Shown here: positions 1 through 6,784 of the stretch, in pieces | Position numbering within the stretch: the stretch's first letter is position 1 | Layout of the letters: every line of letters starts with the position of its first letter | Source: Planctomycetaceae bacterium | GTDB taxonomy: Bacteria; Planctomycetota; Planctomycetia; Pirellulales; Thermoguttaceae | Assembly (NCBI GenBank): GCA_031256755.1 | Contig: JAIRPZ010000070.1 | Location: 1-8,906 of the forward strand | DNA: 8,906 nucleotides | Direction: 5' to 3' | Position numbers and translations under genes: made by a program | The notes under the pieces: model-generated | Databases searched by the model: none | Told to the model about the DNA's origin: nothing | Seen by the model: only the letters and a program-made list of their open reading frames with translations

Positions 1-6
1 CAATCA

Positions 7-1029
7 ATGCCGATTATATTTGCCGTTTTCGTTTCTGCCGCTATCCTGTCAGCAGGCGGGACAGACGCTTTTTCTCAAAATGCCGTGCCGCCTCACCGGC
101 AGCAATCCTCTGCGGAAACCGTCCCTTCAACGCCGCAACTCTTTTCACCAAACTTATTCACCGAAGAACCGAAATTGCAATTCACTGCCTCCGGCAAAGA
201 CAGCAACGTGTTGAGCGGGGAATCCGAAGAAAAGAAACGTCCGCCGAAGTTTTGGAAAATCAAGTCGGACGTGAATTATATCCCTTCCGGCGGCAGCGGA
301 TTAGGGATGACCCGCTGCAATCTGGGAGCGTCTGTTATGCTGCCCGGTCTGCATCTGCCCTGTATGAACGAGCGGTCGTTGGTCGGCATCGGGACAGCGT
401 TCACTTATACCGCCTTTGATTGGAAACGCGATACCGTTTTTCCGAAGCAGGCGTATAAAGCCGGTTTCGACTTCATGCTGATACAGCCGTTCAACAAGCA
501 ATGGAGTTTTATGGGGACAGCGATGCCGCAATGGAGCAGCGACGGGAAAACATCGAGCCGGTCGGTGAATTGTTCAGCAATGTTTGGTTTGCGGTATAAG
601 CCGAACAGCCGCTGGGAGTTGATGTTCGGTGCAATGTATCTCGGCGAAAACTCGGATATACCTGTTCTGCCTTTCGGCGGTCTTGTTTATCATCCTGACG
701 AGAACTGGCAGGTGGATTTGATGATTCCTCAAGTGAAAGTTTCCCGCCGGTTCTGTGTTGACAGCCGGCTGCGTGAACATTGGTGCTATATCGGCAGCGG
801 TTTTAACGGCGGCAGTTGGGCGGTGCAGAGCGAAAACGGTCGAGACGATGTGGCGATGTATCAGGAGTTTAACGTTACCGGCGGCTATAAAGTTGTCAGG
901 AAAAATCTTTATTCATGCTGTTTGGAAGCGGGTTATGTATTCGGACGGAAGATGAAATTTGACAAGCATACGCAATCCACCTGCCGGCCGGACGGTGCTT
1001 TTATGCTGCAAGCGAAGTTTGAGTTTTAG
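7..1029 (+). CDS. DUF6268-type putative outer-membrane beta-barrel protein (start uncertain)
   Basis: The 340-residue product begins with a hydrophobic stretch (residues 2-18) ending in small residues near 20-24, which looks like a secretion signal. A low-complexity Pro/Ser/Glu-rich linker follows to about residue 80. The rest alternates aromatic and polar residues as in beta strands and ends in Phe-Glu-Phe, a C-terminal aromatic typical of outer-membrane barrels. Segments such as SGLGMTRCNLGASVMLPG, VLPFGGLVYHPDENWQVDL, GGSWAVQSENGRDDV and EAGYVFGR match my memory of the DUF6268 family of Planctomycetota, whose function is unknown. The visible ATG gives a signal peptide with no positive charge, and the frame stays open to the left edge, so the real start may lie outside the window. 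Several cysteines (such as 104 and 118, and an adjacent pair near the C-terminus) suit an exported protein with disulfides. Family assignment is fairly sure; function is unknown. Confidence 0.85.
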   Translation: MPIIFAVFVSAAILSAGGTDAFSQNAVPPHRQQSSAETVPSTPQLFSPNLFTEEPKLQFTASGKDSNVLSGESEEKKRPPKFWKIKSDVNYIPSGGSGLGMTRCNLGASVMLPGLHLPCMNERSLVGIGTAFTYTAFDWKRDTVFPKQAYKAGFDFMLIQPFNKQWSFMGTAMPQWSSDGKTSSRSVNCSAMFGLRYKPNSRWELMFGAMYLGENSDIPVLPFGGLVYHPDENWQVDLMIPQVKVSRRFCVDSRLREHWCYIGSGFNGGSWAVQSENGRDDVAMYQEFNVTGGYKVVRKNLYSCCLEAGYVFGRKMKFDKHTQSTCRPDGAFMLQAKFEF

Positions 1030-1043
1030 GCAGCCGGACTGCC
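1029..1043 (+). terminator. Weak hairpin after the DUF6268 gene
   Basis: GGCAG (1029-1033) and CTGCC (1039-1043) can form a 5-bp stem with a 5-nt loop immediately after the stop codon, followed by ATTGTGTTTT, which is only moderately T-rich. It is a possible weak intrinsic terminator; the short stem could be chance. Confidence 0.25.
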
Positions 1044-1044
1044 A

Positions 1045-1072
1045 TTGTGTTTTCCCGTCCATTCTTTACAAT
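1045..1072 (+). promoter_or_regulatory. Candidate promoter in the 1030-1474 gap
   Basis: TTGTGT (1045-1050) and TACAAT (1067-1072) are separated by 16 bp, a sigma70-like arrangement. The predicted transcription start near 1079-1080 lies just before a TTG codon at 1081 that opens the short ORF described next. It resembles the other -10 boxes in this window but is not proven. Confidence 0.4.
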
Positions 1073-1080
1073 GCAGTCCG

Positions 1081-1395
1081 TTGTCCCTCTTTTACTTGCT
1101 GTTCCGCCAATGTCAACCGAACCCGTTTCCGTTCCGCCCGCTGCCCGCCGAAAAAGCGGAACAATATCGGCACTGTCCGGCTGAAGGCAAAAGCGGTTAT
1201 GCGCTGGTTACCGGCGGAGAAAACACGCCGGATTCGATGCTTTTGGTGGAAACGGCGAAGGAAACAATTTCACCGCAGGGAACAGTGACTCTCGAATCGG
1301 CACGGTTTATGAGTCCGCACCTCAACGTTTACAGTGTTTCTTACCGCAGCGGTGCAGCGGAATTCAAAGCAATTCCGAAACCGGCAAAGAGATAA
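1081..1395 (+). CDS. Doubtful small hypothetical protein
   Basis: An open frame of about 104 codons fills most of the 445-bp gap before the PduS-like gene. I place the start at TTG 1081 because it follows the candidate -10 box TACAAT; the frame is open back to TTG 1045. From about residue 23 the composition looks protein-like (for example AEKAEQYRHCPAEGKSGYAL), with codon choices like those of the neighbours. The N-terminus is odd: rich in Phe, Pro and Cys, and not a clean signal peptide. A second frame from ATG 1071 encodes a more signal-like start (MQSVVPLLLAVPP, then Ser/Pro/Val-rich) but stops after 38 codons, so a frameshifted secreted small protein is an alternative. I recognise no family. 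It could be a real small gene, a decayed gene or chance. Confidence 0.35.
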   Translation: MSLFYLLFRQCQPNPFPFRPLPAEKAEQYRHCPAEGKSGYALVTGGENTPDSMLLVETAKETISPQGTVTLESARFMSPHLNVYSVSYRSGAAEFKAIPKPAKR

Positions 1396-1419
1396 AACCG
1401 GTTTCGTGTGAATTCGCTT

Positions 1420-1448
1420 TTGCATAAATTCCGATAATTCCCTACAAT
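1420..1448 (+). promoter_or_regulatory. Promoter of the PduS-like gene
   Basis: TTGCAT (1420-1425), a 17-bp spacer and TACAAT (1443-1448) sit 26 bp before the start codon, predicting a leader of about 20 nt. The leader contains no Shine-Dalgarno sequence. Confidence 0.55.
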
Positions 1449-1474
1449 CCCGAAAGAACGTTTTTCCGAATCGA

Positions 1475-2833
1475 ATGATGATTGAGCAAATAGCCGAAGC
1501 CGGTGTGGTCGGAGCAGGCGGTGCCGGATTTCCAACCCACGTGAAACTGCAAAGTCAGGCGGATACCGTTGTCATCAATGCCGCTGAATGTGAACCGCTT
1601 CTCCATAAGGATAAGGAACTGATTCTGCACCGCACGGATCAATTCATTGCCGGTTTGGCGGCGGCAATGCGGTTGACCGGCGCAAAACAGGGCATCATCG
1701 GCATCAAGAAAAAATATGAACACGTGATGACCGTTTTGCAGCCGAAGTTAGGCAAAACAATGCAAATCCGTCCGCTGGACGATGCGTATCCTGCCGGCGA
1801 TGAATTTCTGTTGGTTTATGAAACACTCGGCAGAGTCGTTCCGCCGGGAGGAATTCCGATGGCGGTCGGCTGTGTGGTGATGAATGCCGAAACCGCCTGC
1901 AATGTTGCGGCGGCAGTGCAGCAAACCGCATCGCAGGCGGTAGTTGAAAAATATCTTTCTGTCGGCGGAGCGGTCGAACATCCTTGTTCGCTTCGGGTTC
2001 CGCTCGGCACGTCTCTTTCGGACTGTTTGAAAGCGGCGGGCGGAGCGTCGATTCCTGATCCCGCTTTCGTGGTCGGCGGAGTGATGATGGGGACTCTCGA
2101 AACCGATTTATCGAAGCCGGTGACGAAAACAACCGGCGGTCTTATCGTTCTGCCGCAAGATCATTTTATTGTGCAGCGCAAACGCTGGACTTGGGAACGC
2201 ACCGTCAAAGTGGGGCGGGCGGCATGCGATCAGTGTTCGTTTTGTACGGAACTCTGTCCCCGTCATTTGTTAGGGCATCCGATTGAACCGCACCGGGCGA
2301 TGCGGTCGCTGGGGTTCAGCCCGGAACGCAGAGCGGACGTTTCCGGTACGATGTTTTGCTGCGAATGCGGACTTTGTTCGTATTATTCCTGCCCGGAAGG
2401 TCTCGATCCCCGCGGTGTTTGTGCGGAAAATAAACGCCGGATCATTGCCGAACAGCGAAGCAGCGGACAGCGATCGTCCGCGTTTTTGCTGCCGTTTCGT
2501 GAAAAATATGCGGATCAGATGATGCGGAACCGGAAAACGCCGACAAGCCGTTTGATAACGAAAATCGGTTTGGCGAAGTTTGTGAACAAGGCACCGCTGC
2601 GTGACTGTTTGCTGGCGGTGCAACAGGTGACGATTCCGCTTCGGCAGCACATTGGAGCGGCATGTGTGCCGGTTATTCACGCCGGCGAGGTTGTCCGTGC
2701 CGGACAGCCGATTGCGAAACGACCGGTGACGGACGGCAAACCTGCCCTTGGCGCGGACATTCATGCTTCGATAGACGGCGTTGTCAAAGCGGTCACTGCG
2801 GAAGCGGTACGGATTGAAGGAACGGGAAAATAA
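1475..2833 (+). CDS. PduS-type SLBB/4Fe-4S flavoprotein (RnfC-related electron carrier)
   Basis: The 452-residue product is probably a flavin and iron-sulfur electron-transfer protein of the PduS/RnfC superfamily. PduS proteins reduce cobalamin in propanediol-using microcompartments; RnfC is the NADH-side subunit of the Rnf complex. The N-terminus carries the FMN/nucleotide-binding glycine motif GAGGAGFP (13-20) and INAAECEPLL (34-43) of the complex I 51-kDa fold. An SLBB region follows at about 165-230. Two 4Fe-4S motifs come next: C251-x2-C254-x2-C257-x3-C261P and C295-x2-C298-x2-C301-x4-C306P. A C-terminal barrel-sandwich domain (about 390-452, HIGAACVPVIHAGEVVRAGQPIA) ends the protein. 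In RnfC that domain is N-terminal, so the domain order and the length are those of PduS (about 450 residues). No Rnf, microcompartment or cobalamin gene lies nearby, so the electron acceptor is unknown. ATG 1478 is an equally possible start. The two candidate names differ mainly in partner; the fold is secure. Confidence 0.88.
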   Translation: MMIEQIAEAGVVGAGGAGFPTHVKLQSQADTVVINAAECEPLLHKDKELILHRTDQFIAGLAAAMRLTGAKQGIIGIKKKYEHVMTVLQPKLGKTMQIRPLDDAYPAGDEFLLVYETLGRVVPPGGIPMAVGCVVMNAETACNVAAAVQQTASQAVVEKYLSVGGAVEHPCSLRVPLGTSLSDCLKAAGGASIPDPAFVVGGVMMGTLETDLSKPVTKTTGGLIVLPQDHFIVQRKRWTWERTVKVGRAACDQCSFCTELCPRHLLGHPIEPHRAMRSLGFSPERRADVSGTMFCCECGLCSYYSCPEGLDPRGVCAENKRRIIAEQRSSGQRSSAFLLPFREKYADQMMRNRKTPTSRLITKIGLAKFVNKAPLRDCLLAVQQVTIPLRQHIGAACVPVIHAGEVVRAGQPIAKRPVTDGKPALGADIHASIDGVVKAVTAEAVRIEGTGK

Positions 2834-2856
2834 CCTTTGACCTTCCATTGAAACTA

Positions 2857-3993
2857 TCACAATTGCTGATAAACCGGGTCTTGACCGGTTTCGTAGCAGC
2901 AGTCCGGTTCGGATTCGAGGTAATCGCCGGTTACCGCAAATGCCCGCGCCCGGCTGCCGCCGCATACGTACCGGTATTCGCACCGCCCGCAAATCCCTTT
3001 GTAATTGTCAGGGTTCTGCAACTGTTTGAAAACCGGATGCGTTTGATAAACGTCGACCACCGAGTCCGCCGGAAACGTTCCGCATTCCAGCGGCAAAAAA
3101 CCTGCCGGATATATCCTGCCGTTGTGCGAAACAAACATAATCCCCCTGCCGTCCGTGATCCCCAGCGGCGCACGATGCCGAACCTTGCGGATTCCGTCCG
3201 CAGAAGATTGATCTTCCCTGCCGAACCGGAACGGACGGGGAACATCCAGCGGATTTCCCCCTTTCCGCAGCACAAACCGCCGGTAATGCGGTGCTTCCGT
3301 TGTCTTGACCGCAAAGGGCTTTTCATTGGCGTGATGCCACAGTTTCGCAAAAACCGATTCGTATTCCGCCGGCGTGATGCGTTCCTCCTCTTTGCCCCGA
3401 CCAACCGGTACCAGAAAGAAAACCGACCACATCATCACTCCGCCGAACCGGGACAGGTATTCCGCCATTTCGTCAATCAAGGTCACGTTCCGCCGGGTAA
3501 TGGACGTGTTGACCTGCACCGGTATTTGCAGCATTTTCGCCGTTTCGAGCATTTCCGTTGTTTTCGCAAAGGAACCGTCAAAGCCGCGGAAAGCATCGTG
3601 AATTTCGGCAACGGGGCCGTCCAGCGAAATACCGAATGCCTGCACGCCTGCTTCTTTTGCCTTTTCAAAGGACTCCCGTGTTGCCAGCGGCGTTGCCGAC
3701 GGCGTTAGGGCAACCGACAAACCGGCATCGGCAGCATACCGGATGAGCGTGAAAATATCTTTTCGTTTCAAAGGATCGCCGCCGGTAAAAACGATGTTCG
3801 GTTTTCGGGGAAAGGAAGCCGCCTGATCGATCAGCCGGAGCGACTGTTCTGTCGGCAGTTCATCTTCAGCGGCGGTTTCCTGTGCAGAGGCACGGCAGTG
3901 TTTGCAGACGAGTTCGCACGCCCGCGACACCTCGTAATAAAACATCAGCGGATTCGTGCCGAAATCGTTTTGGGAATAGGGCTGGTACAGCAT
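2857..3993 (-). CDS. Radical SAM/SPASM protein, AhbD/NirJ-like (probably TIGR04053 group)
   Basis: With the start chosen here the product is 378 residues. It has the radical SAM cluster motif C26-x3-C30-x2-C33 in the context EVSRACELVCKHCRASAQ, then the GGDPL element of the SAM site (in FTGGDPLKRKDI) and GISLDGP. The C-terminal SPASM domain carries C304, C335, C338, C344 and C365/C366 (CGRCEYRYVCGG, then DCCYE), which would ligate auxiliary 4Fe-4S clusters. The NPLMFYYEVSRACELVCKHC start resembles heme-pathway AhbD/NirJ proteins and the TIGR04053 family, whose exact reaction I do not know. The frame opens at 4101, but its first 36 residues lack family character and lie upstream of a TATAAT box (4001-4006, minus), so I choose the ATG at 3993-3991. 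That places the start at the predicted transcription start. It converges with the PduS-like gene, with 23 bp between stop codons. No peptide substrate or heme gene is visible nearby. Confidence 0.85.
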   Translation of the reverse strand: MLYQPYSQNDFGTNPLMFYYEVSRACELVCKHCRASAQETAAEDELPTEQSLRLIDQAASFPRKPNIVFTGGDPLKRKDIFTLIRYAADAGLSVALTPSATPLATRESFEKAKEAGVQAFGISLDGPVAEIHDAFRGFDGSFAKTTEMLETAKMLQIPVQVNTSITRRNVTLIDEMAEYLSRFGGVMMWSVFFLVPVGRGKEEERITPAEYESVFAKLWHHANEKPFAVKTTEAPHYRRFVLRKGGNPLDVPRPFRFGREDQSSADGIRKVRHRAPLGITDGRGIMFVSHNGRIYPAGFLPLECGTFPADSVVDVYQTHPVFKQLQNPDNYKGICGRCEYRYVCGGSRARAFAVTGDYLESEPDCCYETGQDPVYQQL

Positions 3994-4000
3994 GCACATC

Positions 4001-4028
4001 ATTATACCGTCAGCCCCTCCGCCGGCAA
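4001..4028 (-). promoter_or_regulatory. Promoter of the radical SAM gene, leaderless layout
   Basis: Read on the minus strand, TTGCCG (4028-4023), a 16-bp spacer and TATAAT (4006-4001) form a good sigma70-type promoter. Seven bases separate the -10 box from the A of ATG 3993, the usual distance to the transcription start, so the mRNA would begin at or within a base of the start codon. Confidence 0.6.
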
Positions 4029-4062
4029 ATGTCCTTCGTTGATTCAGGCGGCAATTTTGCCC

Positions 4063-4091
4063 TTGCCGAAACCGCCGCCGGTCTTTATAAT
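4063..4091 (+). promoter_or_regulatory. Promoter of the coiled-coil protein gene
   Basis: TTGCCG (4063-4068), a 17-bp spacer and a perfect TATAAT (4086-4091) face right, away from the radical SAM promoter, which has the same -35 hexamer. The start codon at 4137 follows a leader of about 39 nt. Its only GGAG lies some 24 bases upstream of the ATG, too far to act as a normal ribosome binding site. Confidence 0.6.
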
Positions 4092-4136
4092 CCGTCTGCA
4101 CGGTTTGGCAGGAGCATATCCCGAAATCTATCTTCT

Positions 4137-5327
4137 ATGAACATTTGGAATAAGGTCTTTTTAGGTTTCATCTTTGCGGCGTTGATGGCAGCGTTTGTTT
4201 TTGCCGCTGCTGAAATCAATGTCCGTTATCACGGCAGCCGCAAAACGAATTCGCTCGAAGAAAAAATCAGAGAAACCGAAACGAAAATTGCAGGCATCCT
4301 TTCCGGTACCGCTCCTGAAAAGGCAAGGATCGCAAAAGATCAAACAGAATGGAGTTTCGAGGATGTCCGGCAAATGCTCATTGAAGTTTATACCGGACGC
4401 GGCAGGGTCTATCGCGGCTGTCAGATCAAAGACGGCAGCGTCACCGGAGACCCGGCAAAGATTCAACTTACCGTGACCAATCCTCTTGGAATCAAAGAGG
4501 ACGGTGCCGCCGGCGATGAAGTTGTCACGCCGGACACATTCAAAGGCGTGGTGTATGCCTTTACGGAAAGCGGTCCGCCCCGTTTTGCCGGACGTTTCCG
4601 TGTTGACGGCACGCCTGCAAGTATGCCGTTTCATGACAGTGCAGGACAGGAAAAGAAAGGATACGCCCTTAATTTAGTATCGGCGGATGCATTGACATCA
4701 GCAGAGATCAGCCAATTGAAAGAAGATGCGAAATTAACATGGACCATCCGCTTGAATCCGCCGGCGGATCAGAATGCCGGTTCCATCGCTTCACTGCCGG
4801 AGGATCAAAAAGCAAACATACACGCGGATTTATTAGAATTGCTGAAACTGCCGGAGTTGACAGAGGAACAAAAAAAGAAACTGACCCCGGACGGGATCGC
4901 TTTGTGGGAACGATACCGCAAAGAAACGGTGATGCAGGAATCGGCGGGGGATTATGCGGTTCGGTTTGACGGGCTTTACACCCGGCGGAATGCACTCCTG
5001 CGATCCAAAGCCGTTGCGGAATCCAATATTGCCGCCTACAAAAAAGCCATTGAGCAAGCCGGCGCAGAAGAGAAAAAATTGACGCACGATGCCGAACTTG
5101 AAGAAAAACGGGGAGAAGCCATGACGCAGAATAAAAACATTGTGGAAGCACTGCTGAACGATTATAAAAAGGAGCGGGAACGGATGCATTTGCAGATTGA
5201 AAAAATGCAGACCGATCAGCAAGTGCGGGCGGCGAAAATACAGGAATACCAAACTCAAGCCGCCGAAATTGTGAGGCAAAAAGCCGCTGCCCAAACCGTC
5301 AGGACTGCCGATTCTCCATTGCCGTAA
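4137..5327 (+). CDS. Unknown single-pass membrane-anchored coiled-coil protein
   Basis: I do not recognise a named family. The start is ATG 4137, just after the promoter; the frame runs open further upstream to 3882, but that part is antisense to the radical SAM gene and lacks sense. The product is 396 residues. Residues 5-25 (NKVFLGFIFAALMAAFVFAAA) form one hydrophobic segment, either a signal anchor or a signal peptide, so the remainder is probably outside the cytoplasm. A short charged helical part (about 38-60) precedes a middle domain of mixed beta character (about 70-210, with TPDTFKGVVYAF and RFAGRFRVDG). Residues about 283-385 are rich in Glu, Lys, Gln and Ala with heptad-like spacing and should form a long coiled coil. 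The C-terminus is Ala- and Gln-rich. A cell-envelope structural role is possible, but this is only inferred from architecture. It is monocistronic and converges with leuC. Confidence 0.8.
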   Translation: MNIWNKVFLGFIFAALMAAFVFAAAEINVRYHGSRKTNSLEEKIRETETKIAGILSGTAPEKARIAKDQTEWSFEDVRQMLIEVYTGRGRVYRGCQIKDGSVTGDPAKIQLTVTNPLGIKEDGAAGDEVVTPDTFKGVVYAFTESGPPRFAGRFRVDGTPASMPFHDSAGQEKKGYALNLVSADALTSAEISQLKEDAKLTWTIRLNPPADQNAGSIASLPEDQKANIHADLLELLKLPELTEEQKKKLTPDGIALWERYRKETVMQESAGDYAVRFDGLYTRRNALLRSKAVAESNIAAYKKAIEQAGAEEKKLTHDAELEEKRGEAMTQNKNIVEALLNDYKKERERMHLQIEKMQTDQQVRAAKIQEYQTQAAEIVRQKAAAQTVRTADSPLP

Positions 5328-5347
5328 GATTGATCGCCGCCGCCGGT

Positions 5348-5379
5348 TATATCCGTTTGTCAATATATCCGTTTGTCAA
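5348..5379. repeat. Exact tandem duplication of a 16-bp unit
   Basis: TATATCCGTTTGTCAA occurs at 5348-5363 and again at 5364-5379 with no mismatch and no gap. The second copy contains the leuC stop codon (TCA 5376-5378, read as TGA on the minus strand), so the first copy lies wholly in the leuC 3' untranslated region. It has the form of a recent slippage duplication. An overlapping CGTTT-GTC-AAACG inverted repeat (5370-5382) could make a small hairpin. Confidence 0.9.
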
Positions 5380-6767
5380 ACGAACCGTCCGGCAATTCCG
5401 GCAGCGGCAGCCGTTGCCGGCGAAACCAAATGGGTGCGTCCGTTTTTTCCTTGCCGCCCTTCAAAGTTTCGGTTACTCGTTGAAGCACAATGTTCGCCCG
5501 GCTCTAATAAATCCGCATTCATTCCCAAACACATACTGCAACCGGCATCCCGCCATTCAAGCCCTGCCGCAAGGAAAATTTTGTCCAGCCCTTCTCGTTC
5601 CGCCTGCTGCTTGACCTGACCGCTGCCCGGCACAACCATTCCCCGCACGCCGCCGGCAAGGTGTTTACCTTTGATCACGGCTGCTGCCTCACGTAAATCT
5701 TCGATCCGTCCGTTCGTACACGAACCGATAAAAACCCGCTGAATTTTAATGTCCGAAACCGGCATCCCCGGTTTTAAGTCCATATATTTCAAGGCATTTT
5801 CCGCTGCCTGCCGGTCTGCCGGATTGGTGTAGAAATCAAGCGGCGGTATTTTGCCGGTGATCGGAGCGACCTGACCGGGGTTCGTTCCCCACGTGACCAT
5901 CGGTTCGGTTTTGGAAGCGTCAAATGTCCATGTTTTATCGAAAACGGCACCGGCATCGTCCGGTAATTGCGACCAGAGTTTGACGGCGGTGTCCCAAAAA
6001 TTCCGGTCAGGGGCATAATTTTTTCCAAGAAGGTAATCGAATGTTTTTTGATCAGGGGCGATCATTCCGCAGCGTGCGCCCATTTCGATAGCCATATTGC
6101 AAACGGTCATTCGTCCTTCCATCGACAGATCGGTGAAGGGCTGACCGGTGAATTCGACGGCAAAGCCGGTGCCGCCGGAAACCGACAGTTGTCCGATGAC
6201 GGACAAAATCAAATCCTTGGCGGAACAGTTCAGCGGCAGTTTGTTTTCGCCGTGAATCCGAAACAGCGGCGGTTTTTTCTGCCGGATTGTTTGCGTTGCC
6301 AATACGTGTTCGACTTCGCTGGTTCCGATGCCGAAAGCAACGGCTCCGAAAGCCCCGTGTGTTGCGGTATGGGAATCGCCGCAGACAACGGTCATACCGG
6401 GATGAACAAGTCCTGTTTCGGGAGCAACAACGTGAATGATTCCCTGCTGCGGATCATGAATGTCGTAAAGTTTGATGCCGAATTGGCGGCAATTTTTTTG
6501 GAGTGTTTCGACTTGGTTTTTCGCCACCGGATCGGCAATCGGCAGATTCCGGTCAATGGTCGGAATACAATGATCCTGTACCGCAAAGGTTTTGTTTGGC
6601 CGGCGGACGGTTCGTCCGGCAAGCCGAAGTCCGTCAAAGGCTTGCGGTGAAGTCACTTCGTGGCATAGATGCAGGTCAACGTAGAGCAAATCCTCGCCGT
6701 TTTCGTTGGTTTCGATAAGGTGATTGTTCCAGATTTTCTGGAACATGGTTTGCGGGACTTCAGGCAT
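5376..6767 (-). CDS. leuC: 3-isopropylmalate dehydratase large subunit LeuC
   Basis: LeuC is the aconitase-type catalytic subunit that, with LeuD, isomerises 2-isopropylmalate to 3-isopropylmalate in leucine synthesis in the cytoplasm. The product is 463 residues, against about 466 in E. coli. It shows LHLCHEVTSPQAFDGLRLAG (32-51), VVCGDSHTATHGAFGAVAFG (127-146) and GTSEVEHVLATQT. The three 4Fe-4S ligands are C350 (FIGSCTNGR), C410 and C413 (CSMCLGMN). NRNFEGRQG lies near the C-terminus. All core motifs are intact, so the protein should be active. ATG 6767 gives an N-terminus about as long as the family norm; ATG 6746 (residue 8) is an alternative. There is no Shine-Dalgarno sequence. leuD is not next to it: the downstream neighbour is a convergent unrelated gene, so leuD must be elsewhere. 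A promoter and a palindrome lie just upstream. Confidence 0.97.
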   Translation of the reverse strand: MPEVPQTMFQKIWNNHLIETNENGEDLLYVDLHLCHEVTSPQAFDGLRLAGRTVRRPNKTFAVQDHCIPTIDRNLPIADPVAKNQVETLQKNCRQFGIKLYDIHDPQQGIIHVVAPETGLVHPGMTVVCGDSHTATHGAFGAVAFGIGTSEVEHVLATQTIRQKKPPLFRIHGENKLPLNCSAKDLILSVIGQLSVSGGTGFAVEFTGQPFTDLSMEGRMTVCNMAIEMGARCGMIAPDQKTFDYLLGKNYAPDRNFWDTAVKLWSQLPDDAGAVFDKTWTFDASKTEPMVTWGTNPGQVAPITGKIPPLDFYTNPADRQAAENALKYMDLKPGMPVSDIKIQRVFIGSCTNGRIEDLREAAAVIKGKHLAGGVRGMVVPGSGQVKQQAEREGLDKIFLAAGLEWRDAGCSMCLGMNADLLEPGEHCASTSNRNFEGRQGKNGRTHLVSPATAAAAGIAGRFV

Positions 6768-6784
6768 GATTTTCGACAGGTAGG

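Noticed and set aside
2871..2891. Inverted repeat AAACCGG / CCGGTTT with a 7-nt loop near the convergent gene ends, considered as a bidirectional terminator
   Set aside because: It lies inside the 3' coding end of the radical SAM gene and has no T-run on either strand; it fits coding sequence with frequent CCGG words.
2270..2992. Arg-rich 240-codon minus-strand frame over the PduS-like gene
   Set aside because: Shadow of the iron-sulfur coding strand; basic, low-sense composition and overlaps the 3' end of another real gene.
3882..4136. Upstream extension of the coiled-coil protein frame
   Set aside because: It is antisense to the radical SAM gene, rich in Arg and Pro without sense, and precedes the promoter and the hydrophobic N-terminus at 4137.
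5348..5379. TTGACA on the minus strand in each repeat copy, considered as a promoter
   Set aside because: The only -10-like TATAAC lies 22 bp from the first TTGACA and 6 bp from the second, neither workable, and it would only transcribe antisense to the coiled-coil gene.
5967..6650. Long 227-codon plus-strand frame inside leuC
   Set aside because: It is wholly antisense to a certain leuC with intact motifs and has no family character of its own.
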